From positions 62,001 through 126,000 of the forward strand of contig NZ_BMQV01000005.1 of assembly GCF_014648295.1 (NCBI RefSeq): a DNA stretch of 64,000 bases, written 5' to 3'. Numbering within the stretch: the stretch's first letter is position 1; the number at the start of each line of letters is the position of its first letter. The notes under the pieces were generated by a model, which worked only from the letters and a program-made list of their open reading frames with translations, was not told the DNA's origin and searched no databases. The position numbers and the translations under genes are program-made. This DNA comes from Shewanella saliphila. Its GTDB lineage: Bacteria > Pseudomonadota > Gammaproteobacteria > Enterobacterales > Shewanellaceae. Below, in pieces: positions 62,500-64,000 of the stretch.

Positions 62500-64000
62500 C
62501 CCAACCTCAACTGTTTTGATGACTCCAGGGGCAATGGCTGTTTTATACGCCATATGACTGTATGCAAAACTCCCCCATAACGCCCAACCTAAAGCGGATT
62601 CAGCTTGCCTTTGGTCAAGTGAATTGGGTGTTAATTGCTCACTGACAAAGTCATAACTAAATGTTTGTGCTGGCCGTTCTGGTTGTAAAATAGTGATTTG
62701 ACTCCCTTCTAACAGTCCAAAGTTTTTGTCATATTGCATCAATGCACGACCCTTCCAATCATCTGGCGCTTTCGTTAAGTCGCGGCCTAACATTGGATAA
62801 TTATCAGAGATCCCCATAAGCGATAACAATGTGGGCGGCATGTCGATTTGGCTAGCAACGCGAGCATCACGCTTAATGTCGATACCCTCGCCTAAAATTA
62901 ATCCCGGAATACGAAACCGAGAAACCGGCACCAACGCATCACCACCCACACGGCTATCATGATCTGCCACCACTAAAAATATCGTGTCTTTCCAATACTC
63001 TGACCGTTTTGCCTTTTTGAAAAACTCTCCCACCGCATAATCGGCATATTTAACCGCATTATGCATGGTGTATTGAGGCTGTTCATATAATTCAATTCGT
63101 TCATCAGGAAACTCAAAAGGGTCATGATTACTCGAACTAAACACTAAACTAAAGAAAGGTTTACCTTGTTTATGCATCCGCGAAAACTCTTCATCAGCTT
63201 TAAATAATAAGTCTTCGTCTGACACACCCCATGACGCAACAAATGCAGGATTGGTATAGTCACCCTGGTCGACAATATTGCTGAACCCATTGCCTAAAAA
63301 GAAGCTACGCATATTATCGAAATGACTTTCTCCACCGTAAATAAATTGAGTTTCATAACCATGCTGCTTTAATAAATCTGCAATGGTAAAAAAGCCTGTT
63401 TGACTCTTACCTAGCTTCACAACTGCACGTGCAGGTGTTGGCGTAAAACCGGTAGTAATCGCTTCAATCCCCCTTACTGATCGGGTACCTGTTGCATACA
63501 GATTTTCAAAAAACCAACCTTCTTGCGACAGTTCATCGATATTTGGTGTTAACGGTAATCCACCTAAACTGCCAACAAAACGTGCCCCTAAGCTTTCTTG
63601 TAAAATAATCACTAAGTTTTTAGGTTTGCCGCTGTAACTGGCCTGGTTAAAAGATTGGCTCGGAATATCGTTGGAGGTGAATGCACTTAATGGTCGGCCA
63701 CTTTCTCGGCGCACAATATCGATAATCTTATCTGTTGTTAACTTGCCATAAACGCTAGACGCATCTTGTTCATTATTCATCTGTGAAATTGCAAACATCA
63801 GTGAAAATGACGAATTTAAAACTAATGAATTCACCAAAGGATCATCAGAAAACGATACTAATGATGGGTTTAGCGGCCGGTGCCCTAGCGATGAACGAGC
63901 ACCCAACACAGTCACTGCAATCACAATCACAGCTAAAGCAGGGCGCCAGTACCATCGAGAATATTTGATATTCGTTGTTAAACGTCCACTTAGGCGCCAA
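62491..64000 (-). CDS. LtaS-like membrane sulfatase (partial; 5' end beyond the window)
   Basis: C-terminal part, about 500 residues, of an alkaline-phosphatase-superfamily protein of the LTA-synthase type. The frame is open to base 64000, so the N-terminal membrane domain lies outside. Seen: a final membrane segment (near 63900-63930), the catalytic Thr region LYATGTRSVRGIEA, metal-binding VFSSSNHDPF and VVADHDSRVGGD. In Gram-negative bacteria such proteins transfer phosphoglycerol or phosphoethanolamine to glycans or lipids; the exact substrate is unknown. Its 3' end overlaps the Gln-rich gene by nine bases. Confidence 0.85.
   Translation of the reverse strand, partial: WRLSGRLTTNIKYSRWYWRPALAVIVIAVTVLGARSSLGHRPLNPSLVSFSDDPLVNSLVLNSSFSLMFAISQMNNEQDASSVYGKLTTDKIIDIVRRESGRPLSAFTSNDIPSQSFNQASYSGKPKNLVIILQESLGARFVGSLGGLPLTPNIDELSQEGWFFENLYATGTRSVRGIEAITTGFTPTPARAVVKLGKSQTGFFTIADLLKQHGYETQFIYGGESHFDNMRSFFLGNGFSNIVDQGDYTNPAFVASWGVSDEDLLFKADEEFSRMHKQGKPFFSLVFSSSNHDPFEFPDERIELYEQPQYTMHNAVKYADYAVGEFFKKAKRSEYWKDTIFLVVADHDSRVGGDALVPVSRFRIPGLILGEGIDIKRDARVASQIDMPPTLLSLMGISDNYPMLGRDLTKAPDDWKGRALMQYDKNFGLLEGSQITILQPERPAQTFSYDFVSEQLTPNSLDQRQAESALGWALWGSFAYSHMAYKTAIAPGVIKTVEVGSR

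Overview
This window looks like a chromosomal segment of a marine gammaproteobacterium of the genus Shewanella. The strongest single pointer is a four-heme NapC/NirT-family quinol dehydrogenase of exactly CymA length and layout (31910-32473, minus). The menDHCE menaquinone operon, the ftsYEX-rpoH block, lexA-sulA, plsB, nfuA-comF-bioH and a caa3-type cytochrome c oxidase operon all fit. The DNA is moderately AT-leaning throughout. I see no tRNA, rRNA, CRISPR array, prophage or intact insertion sequence. Genus assignment is inference from gene content and remembered protein sequences; no database search was possible.

Layout. 1-5.5 kb: a thioredoxin-domain/CcdA-like membrane protein preceded by a perfect CpxR box, then cpxR-cpxA, a periplasmic solute-binding-like protein, trmL and a DUF2956 gene. 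5.5-13.4 kb (minus): a secreted hypothetical, an M16 peptidase pair (one subunit with HxxEH, one without), an M20 amidohydrolase, a methyltransferase, a coiled-coil secreted protein, tapT and a Bcr/CflA MFS exporter divergent from a LysR regulator. 15-21 kb: small membrane proteins, a DUF4145-like/Sel1 protein, a YciC-like protein, DUF2780, TerB, yjeH and a divergent Lrp-type regulator. 21.2-26.3 kb: menD-menH-menC-menE with overlapping junctions. 26.4-30.8 kb (minus): ftsY-ftsE-ftsX and rpoH. 30.9-31.8 kb: rsmD and a DUF1145 gene. 31.9-38.3 kb: cymA, then divergently a Cys/His/Met-rich small periplasmic protein and cusB-cusA. 38.3-43.6 kb (minus): a small lipoprotein/membrane pair, a VOC protein, mtr and plsB. 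43.8-45 kb: lexA-sulA under two SOS boxes. 45.3-54.6 kb: coxB-coxA-ctaG-coxC, an antisense DUF2909 gene, surf1, a CxxxC protein, ctaA, ctaB and sco. 54.6-64 kb: polysaccharide deacetylase, MATE transporter, S9 peptidase, FKBP isomerase, nfuA, comF, bioH, a Gln-rich hypothetical and the 3' part of an LtaS-like sulfatase cut by the right edge.

How it works together. Menaquinone made by MenDHCE feeds CymA, the inner-membrane hub of Shewanella anaerobic respiration, while the cox cluster encodes the aerobic oxidase plus its copper (CtaG, Sco) and heme A (CtaA, CtaB) assembly machinery; an FNR/EtrA-like site upstream of coxB would suit oxygen control. CusBA and its metal-binding neighbour handle excess copper or silver.

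The most unusual features are modular amplifications inside otherwise ordinary proteins. CoxB carries three tandem C-terminal cytochrome c domains instead of one. CusB carries four N-terminal heavy-metal-binding modules, three in near-identical 147-bp repeats. FtsY carries a duplicated 162-bp coiled-coil repeat. I found no wholly new multi-gene system; the triple-heme CoxB and the unassigned CxxxC protein in the same operon are the best candidates for new biology.
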